A stretch of DNA of 43,118 nucleotides from JBFLVU01 sp964589625 (GTDB lineage: Bacteria > Acidobacteriota > UBA4820 > DSQY01), in the NCBI GenBank assembly GCA_964589625.1, contig CAZPSH010000022.1, positions 1 to 43,118 of the forward strand, in the 5' to 3' direction. Shown in pieces: positions 24,694 to 32,848 of the stretch (its first letter is position 1; each line of letters opens with the position of its first letter). The notes below the pieces were generated by a model. It searched no databases, was not told the DNA's origin, and worked only from the letters and a program-made list of their open reading frames with translations. The position numbers and the translations under genes were made by a program.

Positions 24694-25461
24694 TCAGGCG
24701 TTGATCCTTGGATACCAGCAAGTCACGCCTTCCACCTCCATCCCCGCGAAGGGCACACCGAAGGCCCGTTCGAGGAGGAGCCCCTGGGCCTCCGCCTCCC
24801 CGGGGAAGGGCTTCAGGACCCCGTCCCCGTTCAGGATGAGGAGGCGATGGCCGAAGAGGAGGGAGAGGGTGATGTCGTGGGTGGCCAGGAGCACGGCCCT
24901 GCCCCTCCCGGCCAAGCGCTTCAAGAGCCGGAAGAGGGCGATCTGCCCGCTCAGGTCCAGGTGACTCGCGGGCTCGTCCAGGGCCAGGAGGGGCGTGTCC
25001 TGCACCAGCGCGCGGCCCAGAGCCACCCGCTGGGCCTCCCCGCCCGAAAGGGTTCCCGCCCGCCGCGACCAGACTTCGCCAAGACCCAGCAGATCCTTCA
25101 CCTCCCCGAGCCTCTCCACAAGGGGCCGCGGCGCCGGCGGCCGCTCCCGGTGGGGATAATCCCCGAGGGCCACGAGGTCCGAGACGGTCCATTCGGGCGG
25201 GAGCACGGGATTCTGGGGGACGTAGGCCAGGCGCTTGGCCCGCTCCAGCCGGTGCCACGAAGCGGAGGGACGGCCATCGAGGAACACGCGACCTCCCTGC
25301 GGCGCCAGGACCCCGGCGGCCACGCGGAGGAGCGTGCTCTTCCCGGAGCCGTTGGGGCCCGCTACGGCGGCCACCTCCCCGGCGGCCACCTCCATGGAGC
25401 ACCCCTTCAGGACGTCGAGGCGCTCCGCGTATCCGTGGCGGACTTCCTCCAGGCGGATCAC
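24694..25461 (-). CDS. btuD: Cobalamin ABC transporter ATPase
   Basis: This 255-residue ATPase of the FecE/BtuD type has Walker A GPNGSGKST (35-43), the Q-loop in VPQNPVLPP, signature LSGGEAQR (138-145), Walker B LLALDEP (158-164) and H-loop His195 in ATHDITLS. The GTG start at 25461 overlaps the permease stop as GTGA, with GGAGGG just upstream. The C-terminal 40 residues (FGVPFAGMEVEGVTCWYP) resemble the tail common in this ATPase class. It energises uptake with the adjacent permease and binding lipoprotein. Confidence 0.92.
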   Translation of the reverse strand: MIRLEEVRHGYAERLDVLKGCSMEVAAGEVAAVAGPNGSGKSTLLRVAAGVLAPQGGRVFLDGRPSASWHRLERAKRLAYVPQNPVLPPEWTVSDLVALGDYPHRERPPAPRPLVERLGEVKDLLGLGEVWSRRAGTLSGGEAQRVALGRALVQDTPLLALDEPASHLDLSGQIALFRLLKRLAGRGRAVLLATHDITLSLLFGHRLLILNGDGVLKPFPGEAEAQGLLLERAFGVPFAGMEVEGVTCWYPRINA

Positions 25462-26417
25462 GGCCAGGCCCTCCGGGAGGAGCGGACGAGGAGGTACAGG
25501 AAGAGAGGCGCGCCCACCAGCGTCGTGTAGACGCCGACGGGAAGGAACCACGTGCCCGACAGGGCCTTTCCCACAGCGTGCGCGGCGAGGAGGAAGGAGG
25601 CCCCCAACAGGAAGGACGCAGGCACGAGCACGCGGTGCCGGTGGCCCGCCAGGAGGCGCGCCACGTGGGGTACCACCAGCCCGACGAACCCCAGCATTCC
25701 GCACAGGGCCACCGAGGCCGATGCGAGAAGGGTGGCGAGGATGAGGGCCTCCCTCCGCACGGTGCGCACGGCCAGGCCCAGGGAGGACGCCTCCTCGTCC
25801 GTGAGCAACAGAAGGTCCAGCCCCCGGCCCGCCCGCGAGAAGCGGACGAAGGCGTAGGCGGCCGGGGGGGCGAGCAGGGCGGGGGCAAGCCAGGAGGGCG
25901 TGGGGACGAAGCCCACGAGGTAGGCCGTGACGGTGGCGATCTCGGAGGGCGAGAGCCAGACGGTAAGGAGGCGGGCCCCCGCGGCGAAGGCCGTGTTGGC
26001 GACGACGCCGCACAGCAAGAGGGACTCGGCGCGCCCCTCGGAGAGCCGCATGAGAAGGACCAGCGTCGCCATGCCTCCGGCGAAGGCCGCACCGGCCTGG
26101 AGGCCGAGGCCCAAGAGGGCGGCCGTCCCCGCGCCCAATAGGAGGACGAGAACGGTGGCGAAGGTGGCGCCGCCCGCCACGCCGAGCACGTAGGGGTCCG
26201 CCAGGGGGTTTCGGAGAACCAGTTGGTACAGGAGCCCGGAGAGGCCCAGGCTCCCGCCCACGAGGAGGGCCACAGCGGCTTCCGGCACCCGCACGTGGAC
26301 CAGAATGCGCGCCGACTCCACGCCCTCGCCGGGGAGGGAAAGCCCCAGGGCCAGGGCCAGGGAGGCCGCCAGGGCGCAGGACGAAAGGGCGAGCGCGACG
26401 CTTTCTCGGCGGTTCAC
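25458..26417 (-). CDS. btuC: Cobalamin ABC transporter permease (FecCD family)
   Basis: This 319-residue permease has about ten membrane helices. It carries the conserved GGSLGLSGLLYQLVLRNPLADPYVLGVAGGA block, GRAESLLLCGVVANTAFAA and the ATPase-contact segment SLGLAVRTVRREALIL, then GFVGLVVPHVARLLAGHRHR near the C-terminus. These place it in the FecCD/BtuC family. The GTG start at 26417 overlaps the btuF stop (GTGA), and homology begins there. It probably forms a BtuC2D2 complex. The family also transports siderophores, so the B12 assignment relies on the riboswitch. Confidence 0.92.
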   Translation of the reverse strand: MNRRESVALALSSCALAASLALALGLSLPGEGVESARILVHVRVPEAAVALLVGGSLGLSGLLYQLVLRNPLADPYVLGVAGGATFATVLVLLLGAGTAALLGLGLQAGAAFAGGMATLVLLMRLSEGRAESLLLCGVVANTAFAAGARLLTVWLSPSEIATVTAYLVGFVPTPSWLAPALLAPPAAYAFVRFSRAGRGLDLLLLTDEEASSLGLAVRTVRREALILATLLASASVALCGMLGFVGLVVPHVARLLAGHRHRVLVPASFLLGASFLLAAHAVGKALSGTWFLPVGVYTTLVGAPLFLYLLVRSSRRAWP

Positions 26418-27325
26418 GGGGCGCCTCCCGCTTTGCGACCCCGGGCCAGCCGCTCCACCGCCTCCACGGACCCCGGGCCGGGGCGCACCAGGAGGTCCGC
26501 CGGGACCGGGACCGCCCGGGCGGGTCGCCCCGAGGCCCCTTCGAGCCGTTGGAGAAAGCGCCCGACGGATACCGGGGACATCTCGCCCTCGGGAAACACG
26601 ACGGCGTCCGGCGCCGCCGCCGCCGCGTCCTCCAGGGATACGGCGGGATAGCTCTCGCCGCGGCCTCCCAGGGCGTTCTCGAAGCCTGCCGCGCGCAGAA
26701 CCCCCGTCAGGAAGCTCGGGCCCCCGGCCACCACGAGGGGGTTCAGCCCCACCACCGCGAGGGCGCGCTCGGGCGGCCCGGGGGGAATCTCGCGGCCCGC
26801 CGCCCGCACCCGCGCCCGATACGACTCCGCGAGCTCGAGGCCCTCCGCGGCCCGCCCCGTTCGCGCTCCAACGGACTCCACCGCCGAGAAGACGTCCTCC
26901 AGGCTCTCCATGGGGTAGGCGTGGACCGGGATCCCGAACCGCTCCAGGCTCGCGAGCGTCGACGGAGTCTGCATGCCGGACACCGTGAAGCACGCCGAGG
27001 GCCCCAGCGCCACCACGGCCTCTACGTCCAGGCGCTCCCAGGAGGCCACCCGGGGGAGGGAGGCGGCTTGGGGGGGGCGGTCCGCCGGCTCGCAAACGCC
27101 CGCCACCTCCCGGCCCGCGCCCACGGCGAAGAGGATCTCCGTCATGCTGGGGGCCAGGCTCACCCATCGCGCGGAGCCAGACGGAGCCCCACCGCCCCGG
27201 GAGCAGGCCAGAAGCGTGAGGAGGAGGGCGGGGAGGAGGCGGGCGGCGAAAGCGCCGAAGAGAGATCTCCCCGGAGAGGGGCGTCGCGGCGGGACCGGGT
27301 CGGAAAACGAAATCGCACGCCTCAT
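26414..27325 (-). CDS. btuF: Cobalamin-binding periplasmic lipoprotein
   Basis: This 303-residue binding protein of the BtuF/FecB group has a long basic N-region, a hydrophobic segment and a lipobox LLAC with Cys41 as the lipid anchor. The mature part has the helical-backbone fold signatures ARWVSLAPSMTEILFAVGAGREVAGV, LEAVVALGPSACF and FLTGVLRAAGFENALGG. AAGGGAAGG precedes the ATG but lies within a hairpin that could hide it. It is the first gene after the cobalamin riboswitch and would deliver B12 to BtuCD. Confidence 0.9.
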   Translation of the reverse strand: MRRAISFSDPVPPRRPSPGRSLFGAFAARLLPALLLTLLACSRGGGAPSGSARWVSLAPSMTEILFAVGAGREVAGVCEPADRPPQAASLPRVASWERLDVEAVVALGPSACFTVSGMQTPSTLASLERFGIPVHAYPMESLEDVFSAVESVGARTGRAAEGLELAESYRARVRAAGREIPPGPPERALAVVGLNPLVVAGGPSFLTGVLRAAGFENALGGRGESYPAVSLEDAAAAAPDAVVFPEGEMSPVSVGRFLQRLEGASGRPARAVPVPADLLVRPGPGSVEAVERLARGRKAGGAP

Positions 27326-27353
27326 GGGACCTTCCCTTCGGTCCGGGGGTCCC
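27326..27353 (-). promoter_or_regulatory. Ribosome-site-sequestering hairpin before btuF
   Basis: GGGACC at 27353-27348 can pair with GGTCCC at 27331-27326, immediately before the ATG. The ribosome site GGGAAGG falls within the loop side. It is a candidate translational expression platform for the upstream riboswitch. Confidence 0.4.
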
Positions 27354-27405
27354 GGGGCGCGCGGCCAGGCCCCCTCCCGAGAGGGAACCCAACGTGCGTC
27401 CTGGA

Positions 27406-27560
27406 GGCAGGTCTCCTGGCTCGCGGGTCTTCCTACTCGCGGCGCCTTCCCACCCTCACGCGGGCAGTGGCGTCGTGCCGCTTTCGTCGCCGCTCACAGT
27501 GGCTGGGCCGCGGCCGATTTTCACGGCCTTCCCTTTTCACCCCGGCGGGGCACCTCGGAC
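27406..27560 (-). promoter_or_regulatory. Cobalamin riboswitch
   Basis: Read on the minus strand, the leader contains the conserved elements of the B12 aptamer in order: GAGGTGCC, GGGGTGAAAAGGGAA, AGCCACTGTGAGCGG (27504-27490), ACGCCACTGCCCGCG, GGGTGGGAAGGCGC, GAGTAGGAAGACC and the B12 box GAGCCAGGAGACCTGCC ending at 27406. The gap to the btuF ATG is 80 bases and includes a CCCTC-GGAGGG stem. Binding of adenosylcobalamin or a related form should lower expression of the btu operon. Confidence 0.93.
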
Positions 27561-27640
27561 GGAGGATGTGGGGCTCACGGGTCGGATCTCGGACGGGCGG
27601 GAACGCTCCACCCGCCGCACCTCCCGCGTCCCCGGCTTCG

Positions 27641-27859
27641 TCAGTCCGCGTCCTCCTCGAACTCGTTCTTCAGGCTCAGGCGCATGCAGGCGGCGGCGTG
27701 CATCTGGAGGGCCGCCTTCTTGGCCTCCTGCAGGGCGGCCAGACGCTCCTTGACCTTGGCCAGCTCGTCTTCGATCTGGGCGTCGATCTCTTTGATCTCT
27801 TCCTTCGTCTGCTTGTGCGCGTCCTCGTAGAACTTCTTCTGCTTTTCAGTCAGGGTCAC
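27641..27859 (-). CDS. Small coiled-coil protein
   Basis: This protein of about 72 residues is strongly charged and predicted helical throughout: TLTEKQKKFYEDAHKQTKEE, IKEIDAQIEDELAKVKERLA, then ALQEAKKAALQMHA. The heptad pattern suggests a coiled coil. The C-terminus is acidic (EFEEDAD). A GTG start at 27859 is favoured by GGAGG five bases upstream; an ATG at 27871 gives 76 residues but has its ribosome site directly abutting. It begins 24 bases after the kinase stop, so it is probably cotranscribed with the kinase and ends before the riboswitch. I recognise no family. A partner or scaffold for the kinase is speculation. Confidence 0.65.
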   Translation of the reverse strand: MTLTEKQKKFYEDAHKQTKEEIKEIDAQIEDELAKVKERLAALQEAKKAALQMHAAACMRLSLKNEFEEDAD

Positions 27860-27883
27860 GGCCACCTCCATCCCTCTTTTGCG

Positions 27884-30800
27884 CTACGGGCTCTGGATCT
27901 TGAAGACCACAGGATAGGTCAACGTCGTCTTGACGGGCACCCCGTCCTTGATGGCAGGAGAATACTTGGTTTGCAGGGCCGCCTGGAGGCAGGCGTCGTT
28001 GAGGCCATAGTCGGGGCTCAGCCCGCGCACAACCTTGGCCGTCGTCACGTCGCCCGACTCCGAGATGGAGACCTCCACGTACACCGTGCCCTGGGCCTTG
28101 TTCTGCCGCGCTAACGGCGTGTAGGCCACGGGGACCTTCTTGGTTTCACGCGGCTTCACGTCCACGGCCCAAAGCTCCACGAAGTCGCCGGCCTTGACTT
28201 TCCCGGCCTGGGCGGCCCTCTCGGCCTCTTCTTCCTGGGCCTTGCGGGCGGCCTCTTCCTGGGCTTTGCGGGCGGCCTCCGCCTCGCCGGCCTTTCTCGC
28301 CGCCTCTTGCTCCGCGGCGGCCTTGGCCTGATCGAACTGGGTCTTGACCTGGGCCGCGAGGGTCGCGGCCTGCTTGGCTCCGTCCTCGGCGGCCTTGAAC
28401 TCCTCGGGCGCCCGGGCGCGGCGCATGAGGTTCTGGATGTTCTGCTGGCTCTGCTTGAGGGAGGCGAGGGAGTCGGAAACGTACTGGCCAGCCCCGGCCT
28501 GCTCCAGGTCGGACACGGCTTTGTTCAAGGCATTCACGGCGCCCGTGGCGCTCCGGCGTGCGACGGCGATTTCCGCCTCCGTGGCGGGGGGCGCTCCGAC
28601 GGCGGGGGCCGTCGGGACGGGGGCCGCCACCACGGGCGGCGGGACCGCCGGCTGGGCGGTCGGCTCGGTGCCGGAGGGCTCCGGCTGGGCGGACGCCGCC
28701 GCGCTGCCCGTCGGCTCCGGCGCCGGCGGGGCGGCGGGCTTCTTTCCGCGGAGGGCGAAGAACCCGACGACGACGATCAGAAGGGCAGCGGCCACTCCTC
28801 CGCCGATGAGGAGGTTCTTGTTCATGCCGCCGGAGGGCTTCTCCACCACGTCCCCGAACATTCGGCTCCCCGTGGTGTCGTCGAGGCTCTTGGCTGACGC
28901 CGGAGGAGGCGCCGCCGCCTGCTTCGGCTCCGCGGGTGCGGGAGCCGGCTTGGCTTCGGGCGGGACTGCCTTGGGGGCGGGCTTGGGGGGCTCCTCGGCC
29001 TTGACGGGGGCCGGAGGCGGCTCGGGAACGGGGGCTTTGTCCTTCTTCAGCGGGGCCGGCCGGCCACGCTGAGACTTCGGGACCTTTCCTCCCCGGACGC
29101 CCTTCCCCTCTTGGGCCTCGGGCTCCTTCTTCAGGTTGTCGAGGATCTCTCGCTTGTAAACGTCGGGGAAGAAGCCGTTGAGGAAGGCCGCGGCGTCGTA
29201 GGCCGAGGGCAGGGTCTCCCACTCGTCGTACGCGAAGCGCTCCAGGTCGGCCATCAAGGCTTGGCACGAGGGGTAGCGCTCCTCGGTGGTCTTGCCCAGG
29301 GCCTTCAGGACGATGCGCTCGAGCTCTTCGGGCAGGTCCTCGCGGTACTTCTGCGGGGGCTCCACCTTGGCCTCGCGGACCTTCTCCAGGATGCTCATTT
29401 CCGAGTCGCCGTAGAAGAGCTTTCGGCCCGTGAGCATCTCCCACATCACCACGCCGAGGGCGAAGATGTCGGCCTGGTGGTTGATGGTCTTTCCCCAGGC
29501 CTGCTCCGGGGACATGTAAAGGAGCTTCCCCTTGAGCGCGCCCGATTGCGTATGGCTCGCCTTGGAGGCGGCCTTGGCGATCCCGAAGTCCACCAGCTTG
29601 GCCTCGCCGGTCGTGGAGATGATGATGTTCTGCGGGGAGACGTCCCGGTGGACCAGGTCCATGGGCTTTCCGTCCACGTCCTTGGCGGTGTGGGCGTAAT
29701 GGAGAGCCGCGCAGACCCTCTGGGCGATGAATACGGCCACCCGGTAGGGCATCCGGGCCTGGTGGTTGTCGAGTTCCTTGAGGATGGTGCGGAGGTCGCG
29801 CCCGTCCACGTACTCCATGGCGATGAAGTAGGAGTCCTCGAGTTTGCCCAGGTCGTAAATGTGGCCGATGTTGGGATGGTTGAGCTGGGCCGCCAGCTTG
29901 GCCTCGTCCGTGAACATCGTCACGAACTCCTGGTTGGCGGCGAGGTGGGGAAGGATCCGCTTGATGGCCACGATCCGCTTGAAGCCCTCCAGCCCGTTCT
30001 GGCGGGCCTTGAAGAGTTCGGCCATGCCGCCCACGGCGATCTTGTCCATGAGGATGTAGTTCCCGAAGGTCACACCCTCCTGAGCGGGGGGTTTGGACGC
30101 TTCCTTCGGGGGCTCGGGCGCCAGCGCGGCCTTGGCGGGCTCGGGAGGCGCCGGCTTCGCGGCCTCCTTCGGCGGGGCCGCGGCAGCCGGGGCCGGAGGC
30201 TTGGGCGACTCGGCGGGGGCCGGCTTCGGCTCTTCCTTGGGAGGGGCCGGGGGCGGAGCGGGCGCGGCCGCCTTGGGCGGCTCGGGATGGGGCGCCTTCG
30301 GGGCGCCCAGCTTCACGCCCGAAAGGGTCTCCTCCAGCTTTTTGGACAGATCGGTCTCGGACCGGGCCTTGAGGCGGCGGACGGTCGAATCCTCCGTCCG
30401 CAGGGGCTCCTGCAGACTGCTTCCCAGGGCGCTCTCGAGGTCGATCTTTGCCGCCGCCGGCTTGCGGGTTTCGGGCGCCGCGGGCTTGGCCGGGATCGCC
30501 GTCATTTTCACCGTCGGCTCGGGCGGAGGGGGCGGCTCGACCTTCGGCGCCGGAGGCGGCGCGGCGGCCTTGGGCGGCTCGAGCGCCGGCGGCGGAGGAG
30601 GCGGCGCGGCCGCTTTCGGCGGCTCGGGGGCCAGCGGAGGGGGCGGAGGCGGCGCGACGGCCTTAGGCGGTGCCGTCGCGGGGGAGGCCTCGAGCACGTC
30701 CTGGATCACCTCGCCGAACAGGTCCTCGGAGGTCACGTCCCTGTCGGCACCCGTCGTTCCTACGCCCGCCGGCGGGGACGGCGGGGGCACCAGATCGGTC

Positions 30801-31387
30801 AGGGGAACGGTGGCCTCCATGGAGGCCGCCTTGGGAATCTTCATGTCCCGGCGCAGGCCGGAAAGGGTCTCCTCCAGGCTCTTGTCCACGCTGGACAAGG
30901 CGGACTTGGCCTTGGGCGCCGGAGGCGGCGGAGATACCGCTCTGGCCGGAGCGGCGGATTGCGTGGCCGGCGGGGGGGCGGAGGGCGCCTGGGTCGGGAC
31001 CGGCGCCGGAGTCTTAAAAAGGAGCCGGTCCATGATCTCGTTCAGGACGTCCGCCTCGATGGGGTCCTCGAGGTACTCGGCGGCGCCGTAGATCTTCATG
31101 GCGTCGTTCCGGTACTTCCGGCTCTTGTAGATGCTGCAGTGCATGACCACGGGGACCTGGCGGGACCCGGTGCGCTCCACCATCTCCTGGCAGACCTGGA
31201 AGCCGTGCTTCTTGGGAAGCATGGTCCTCAGGAACACCATGTCGGGTTGGAAGCGGTCGAACTCCTCCAGGGCCTGGAACCCGTCCTGCGCCGTGGCGAC
31301 CTCGAAGCGGTCGTCGGGAAGCAGCGACTGAAGCCGGTTGAGGAGCTTGGGCTCGTAGTCGACGATGAGAATGCGCTTCCTGGCCAT
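27884..31387 (-). CDS. Membrane Ser/Thr kinase with degenerate receiver and TonB C-terminal domain
   Basis: This 1167-residue protein combines several parts. Residues 1-125 are a CheY-like receiver, but the first acidic pair reads VDYEP and the phosphoacceptor position is Arg54 (MVFLRTMLP), so it cannot be phosphorylated in the normal way. Residues 125-440 are a Pro/Ala-rich linker with LEETLSG motifs at 171-177 and 351-357. Residues 441-710 are a Ser/Thr kinase with VAIKR, HRDVSPQN (580-587), DFG and MSPEQ. A further Pro/Ala linker leads to one membrane helix at about 858-880. Residues 960-1075 are a periplasmic coiled coil, and 1095-1167 a TonB C-terminal domain (YVEVSISESGDVTTAKVVRG). The kinase and receiver are cytoplasmic and the TonB part periplasmic. 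GGGGA precedes the ATG. Confidence 0.9.
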   Translation of the reverse strand: MARKRILIVDYEPKLLNRLQSLLPDDRFEVATAQDGFQALEEFDRFQPDMVFLRTMLPKKHGFQVCQEMVERTGSRQVPVVMHCSIYKSRKYRNDAMKIYGAAEYLEDPIEADVLNEIMDRLLFKTPAPVPTQAPSAPPPATQSAAPARAVSPPPPAPKAKSALSSVDKSLEETLSGLRRDMKIPKAASMEATVPLTDLVPPPSPPAGVGTTGADRDVTSEDLFGEVIQDVLEASPATAPPKAVAPPPPPPLAPEPPKAAAPPPPPPALEPPKAAAPPPAPKVEPPPPPEPTVKMTAIPAKPAAPETRKPAAAKIDLESALGSSLQEPLRTEDSTVRRLKARSETDLSKKLEETLSGVKLGAPKAPHPEPPKAAAPAPPPAPPKEEPKPAPAESPKPPAPAAAAPPKEAAKPAPPEPAKAALAPEPPKEASKPPAQEGVTFGNYILMDKIAVGGMAELFKARQNGLEGFKRIVAIKRILPHLAANQEFVTMFTDEAKLAAQLNHPNIGHIYDLGKLEDSYFIAMEYVDGRDLRTILKELDNHQARMPYRVAVFIAQRVCAALHYAHTAKDVDGKPMDLVHRDVSPQNIIISTTGEAKLVDFGIAKAASKASHTQSGALKGKLLYMSPEQAWGKTINHQADIFALGVVMWEMLTGRKLFYGDSEMSILEKVREAKVEPPQKYREDLPEELERIVLKALGKTTEERYPSCQALMADLERFAYDEWETLPSAYDAAAFLNGFFPDVYKREILDNLKKEPEAQEGKGVRGGKVPKSQRGRPAPLKKDKAPVPEPPPAPVKAEEPPKPAPKAVPPEAKPAPAPAEPKQAAAPPPASAKSLDDTTGSRMFGDVVEKPSGGMNKNLLIGGGVAAALLIVVVGFFALRGKKPAAPPAPEPTGSAAASAQPEPSGTEPTAQPAVPPPVVAAPVPTAPAVGAPPATEAEIAVARRSATGAVNALNKAVSDLEQAGAGQYVSDSLASLKQSQQNIQNLMRRARAPEEFKAAEDGAKQAATLAAQVKTQFDQAKAAAEQEAARKAGEAEAARKAQEEAARKAQEEEAERAAQAGKVKAGDFVELWAVDVKPRETKKVPVAYTPLARQNKAQGTVYVEVSISESGDVTTAKVVRGLSPDYGLNDACLQAALQTKYSPAIKDGVPVKTTLTYPVVFKIQSP

Positions 31388-31425
31388 GCGTCCCCTTTCC
31401 CCCTAACCCTTAGAAGGGCAAGCTC

Positions 31426-31454
31426 AATCTAGCATGGGCCCCGGGGCCTGTCAA
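31426..31454 (-). promoter_or_regulatory. Strong sigma-70 promoter of the kinase gene
   Basis: Perfect TTGACA (31454-31449), a 17-base spacer and TAGATT (31431-31426) with an extended TGC. The spacer contains a 12-base perfect palindrome GGCCCCGGGGCC. The predicted start is near 31419, giving a leader of about 30 bases. Confidence 0.7.
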
Positions 31455-31472
31455 CGCGGCCCGGGACGCGCC

Positions 31473-32813
31473 TCAGCGCCCCATTCCCGAGAGGAGCCGG
31501 CGCATGTTTTTCATGCCGCCCTTCTTCAATTGTCCCATCATCTTCCTCATGGTGAGGAACTGTTTCAGGAGCTGGTTCACCTCCGCCACCGTGGTCCCCG
31601 AGCCCTGGGCGATGCGCCGCCTCCGGCTCCCGTTGATGACCTGGAAGTGCTCGCGCTCGTGGGGGGTCATGGAGTTGAGGATGGCCTCCGCCCGCCGGAT
31701 CCGGCCCTCGTCCACCTCCCCCGGGTCCACCCCCTTCAGGGCGGCGCTCGCGCCGGGGATCATGGAGAGCACCTGATCCAGGGGCCCCATCTTCTTCATC
31801 TGCTTGAGCTGGCCGCGGAAGTCCTCGAGTGTGAACTCGGACTTTCTCAAGCGCCGGGCCATCTCCTCGGCCTCGCGCTCGTCCACGGCGGACTGGGCCT
31901 TCTCGATGAGGGAGAGGACGTCGCCCATGCCGAGCACGCGGGAGGCCATGCGGTCGGGATGGAAGGGCTCCAGGGCGTCGTACTTCTCGCCCGACCCCAC
32001 GAATTTCACGGGAAGCCCCGTCACCGCCTTGACCGACAGGATCGCGCCCCCCCGGGCGTCGCCGTCGGCCTTCGTCAGGATCACGCCCGAGAGGCGGACC
32101 CTCTCGTGGAAGGCCTTCACGGTGGCCATGGCGCTCTGGCCCGCCATGGCGTCGGCCACGTAGAGGCTCTCGTCGGGCTTGACCGCGGAGACGATCTCGC
32201 CCAGCTCGGCCATGAGGGCCTCGTCCACCGCCAGGCGGCCCGCCGTGTCCAGGATCAGCCGGTGCATCCCGCGCTTGCGGGCCTCCTCGAGGGCCTTCCT
32301 GCAGATGGCCACGGGCCCGTCCCCGGAATCCGGCTGGTAGACCGGCGCCCCCACGGAGCGGCCCACCGTTTCCAACTGCTGGCGGGCCGCGGGGCGGTAC
32401 ACGTCGGCGGGCACGAGCAGGGCCGGGTGGCCGTCGTTCATGAAGTGCAAGGCCAGCTTTCCGGCGGTGGTCGTCTTCCCCGAGCCCTGGAGCCCCACGA
32501 GCATGAGGACCCCGGGGGGGAGGGGCGAAAAGTGCAGCCTGGAATCCCCTTCTCCCAGGACGCGGACCATCTCCTCGTTCAGGATCTTGATGAAATGCTG
32601 GTCGGGCGAGAGGCTCGCGAGAACGTCCTCGCCGAGCGCTTTGGCCTTCACCCCCTCCAGGAAGTCGCGCACCACCGACACGTGGACGTCGGCCTCGAGC
32701 AGGGCCAGCCGGACGGACCGCAGGCTTTCCTGGATGTTGGATTCGGTGATCCTTCCTTGGCCCCGGAGGCTCTTGACCGCCCCCTGGATCCTCTCGCTCA
32801 GCCGCTCGAACAT
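31473..32813 (-). CDS. ffh: Signal recognition particle protein Ffh
   Basis: This 446-residue GTPase binds signal sequences of nascent membrane proteins and, with 4.5S RNA and FtsY, brings ribosomes to the membrane. The N domain (1-90) is followed by the G domain with P-loop GLQGSGKTTT (107-116), DVYRPAARQQL, LDTAGRL, TKADGDARGG and FVGSGEKYDALEPFHPDR. The Met-rich M domain (about 330-446) has MKKMGPLDQVLSMIPG, INGSRRRRIAQGSG and a tail TMRKMMGQLKKGGMKNM. The ATG at 32813 has AGGA upstream; the frame stays open beyond it inside the protease gene. It begins 35 bases after the S41 protease, an unusual neighbour. Confidence 0.97.
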   Translation of the reverse strand: MFERLSERIQGAVKSLRGQGRITESNIQESLRSVRLALLEADVHVSVVRDFLEGVKAKALGEDVLASLSPDQHFIKILNEEMVRVLGEGDSRLHFSPLPPGVLMLVGLQGSGKTTTAGKLALHFMNDGHPALLVPADVYRPAARQQLETVGRSVGAPVYQPDSGDGPVAICRKALEEARKRGMHRLILDTAGRLAVDEALMAELGEIVSAVKPDESLYVADAMAGQSAMATVKAFHERVRLSGVILTKADGDARGGAILSVKAVTGLPVKFVGSGEKYDALEPFHPDRMASRVLGMGDVLSLIEKAQSAVDEREAEEMARRLRKSEFTLEDFRGQLKQMKKMGPLDQVLSMIPGASAALKGVDPGEVDEGRIRRAEAILNSMTPHEREHFQVINGSRRRRIAQGSGTTVAEVNQLLKQFLTMRKMMGQLKKGGMKNMRRLLSGMGR

Positions 32814-32848
32814 GTGTCCTCTCTCAAAGGATCCCGCCTGGGCCCGCG

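Noticed and set aside
20541..24704. Plus-strand open frame of 1387 codons
   Set aside because: It lies opposite the phosphatase, DUF4388 and TonB receptor genes and crosses the octamer array; no motif or ribosome site supports it.
29111..31432. Plus-strand open frame of 773 codons rich in Gly/Arg/Leu
   Set aside because: It mirrors the Pro/Ala-rich linkers and kinase domain on the minus strand; the repeats come from the linker codons.
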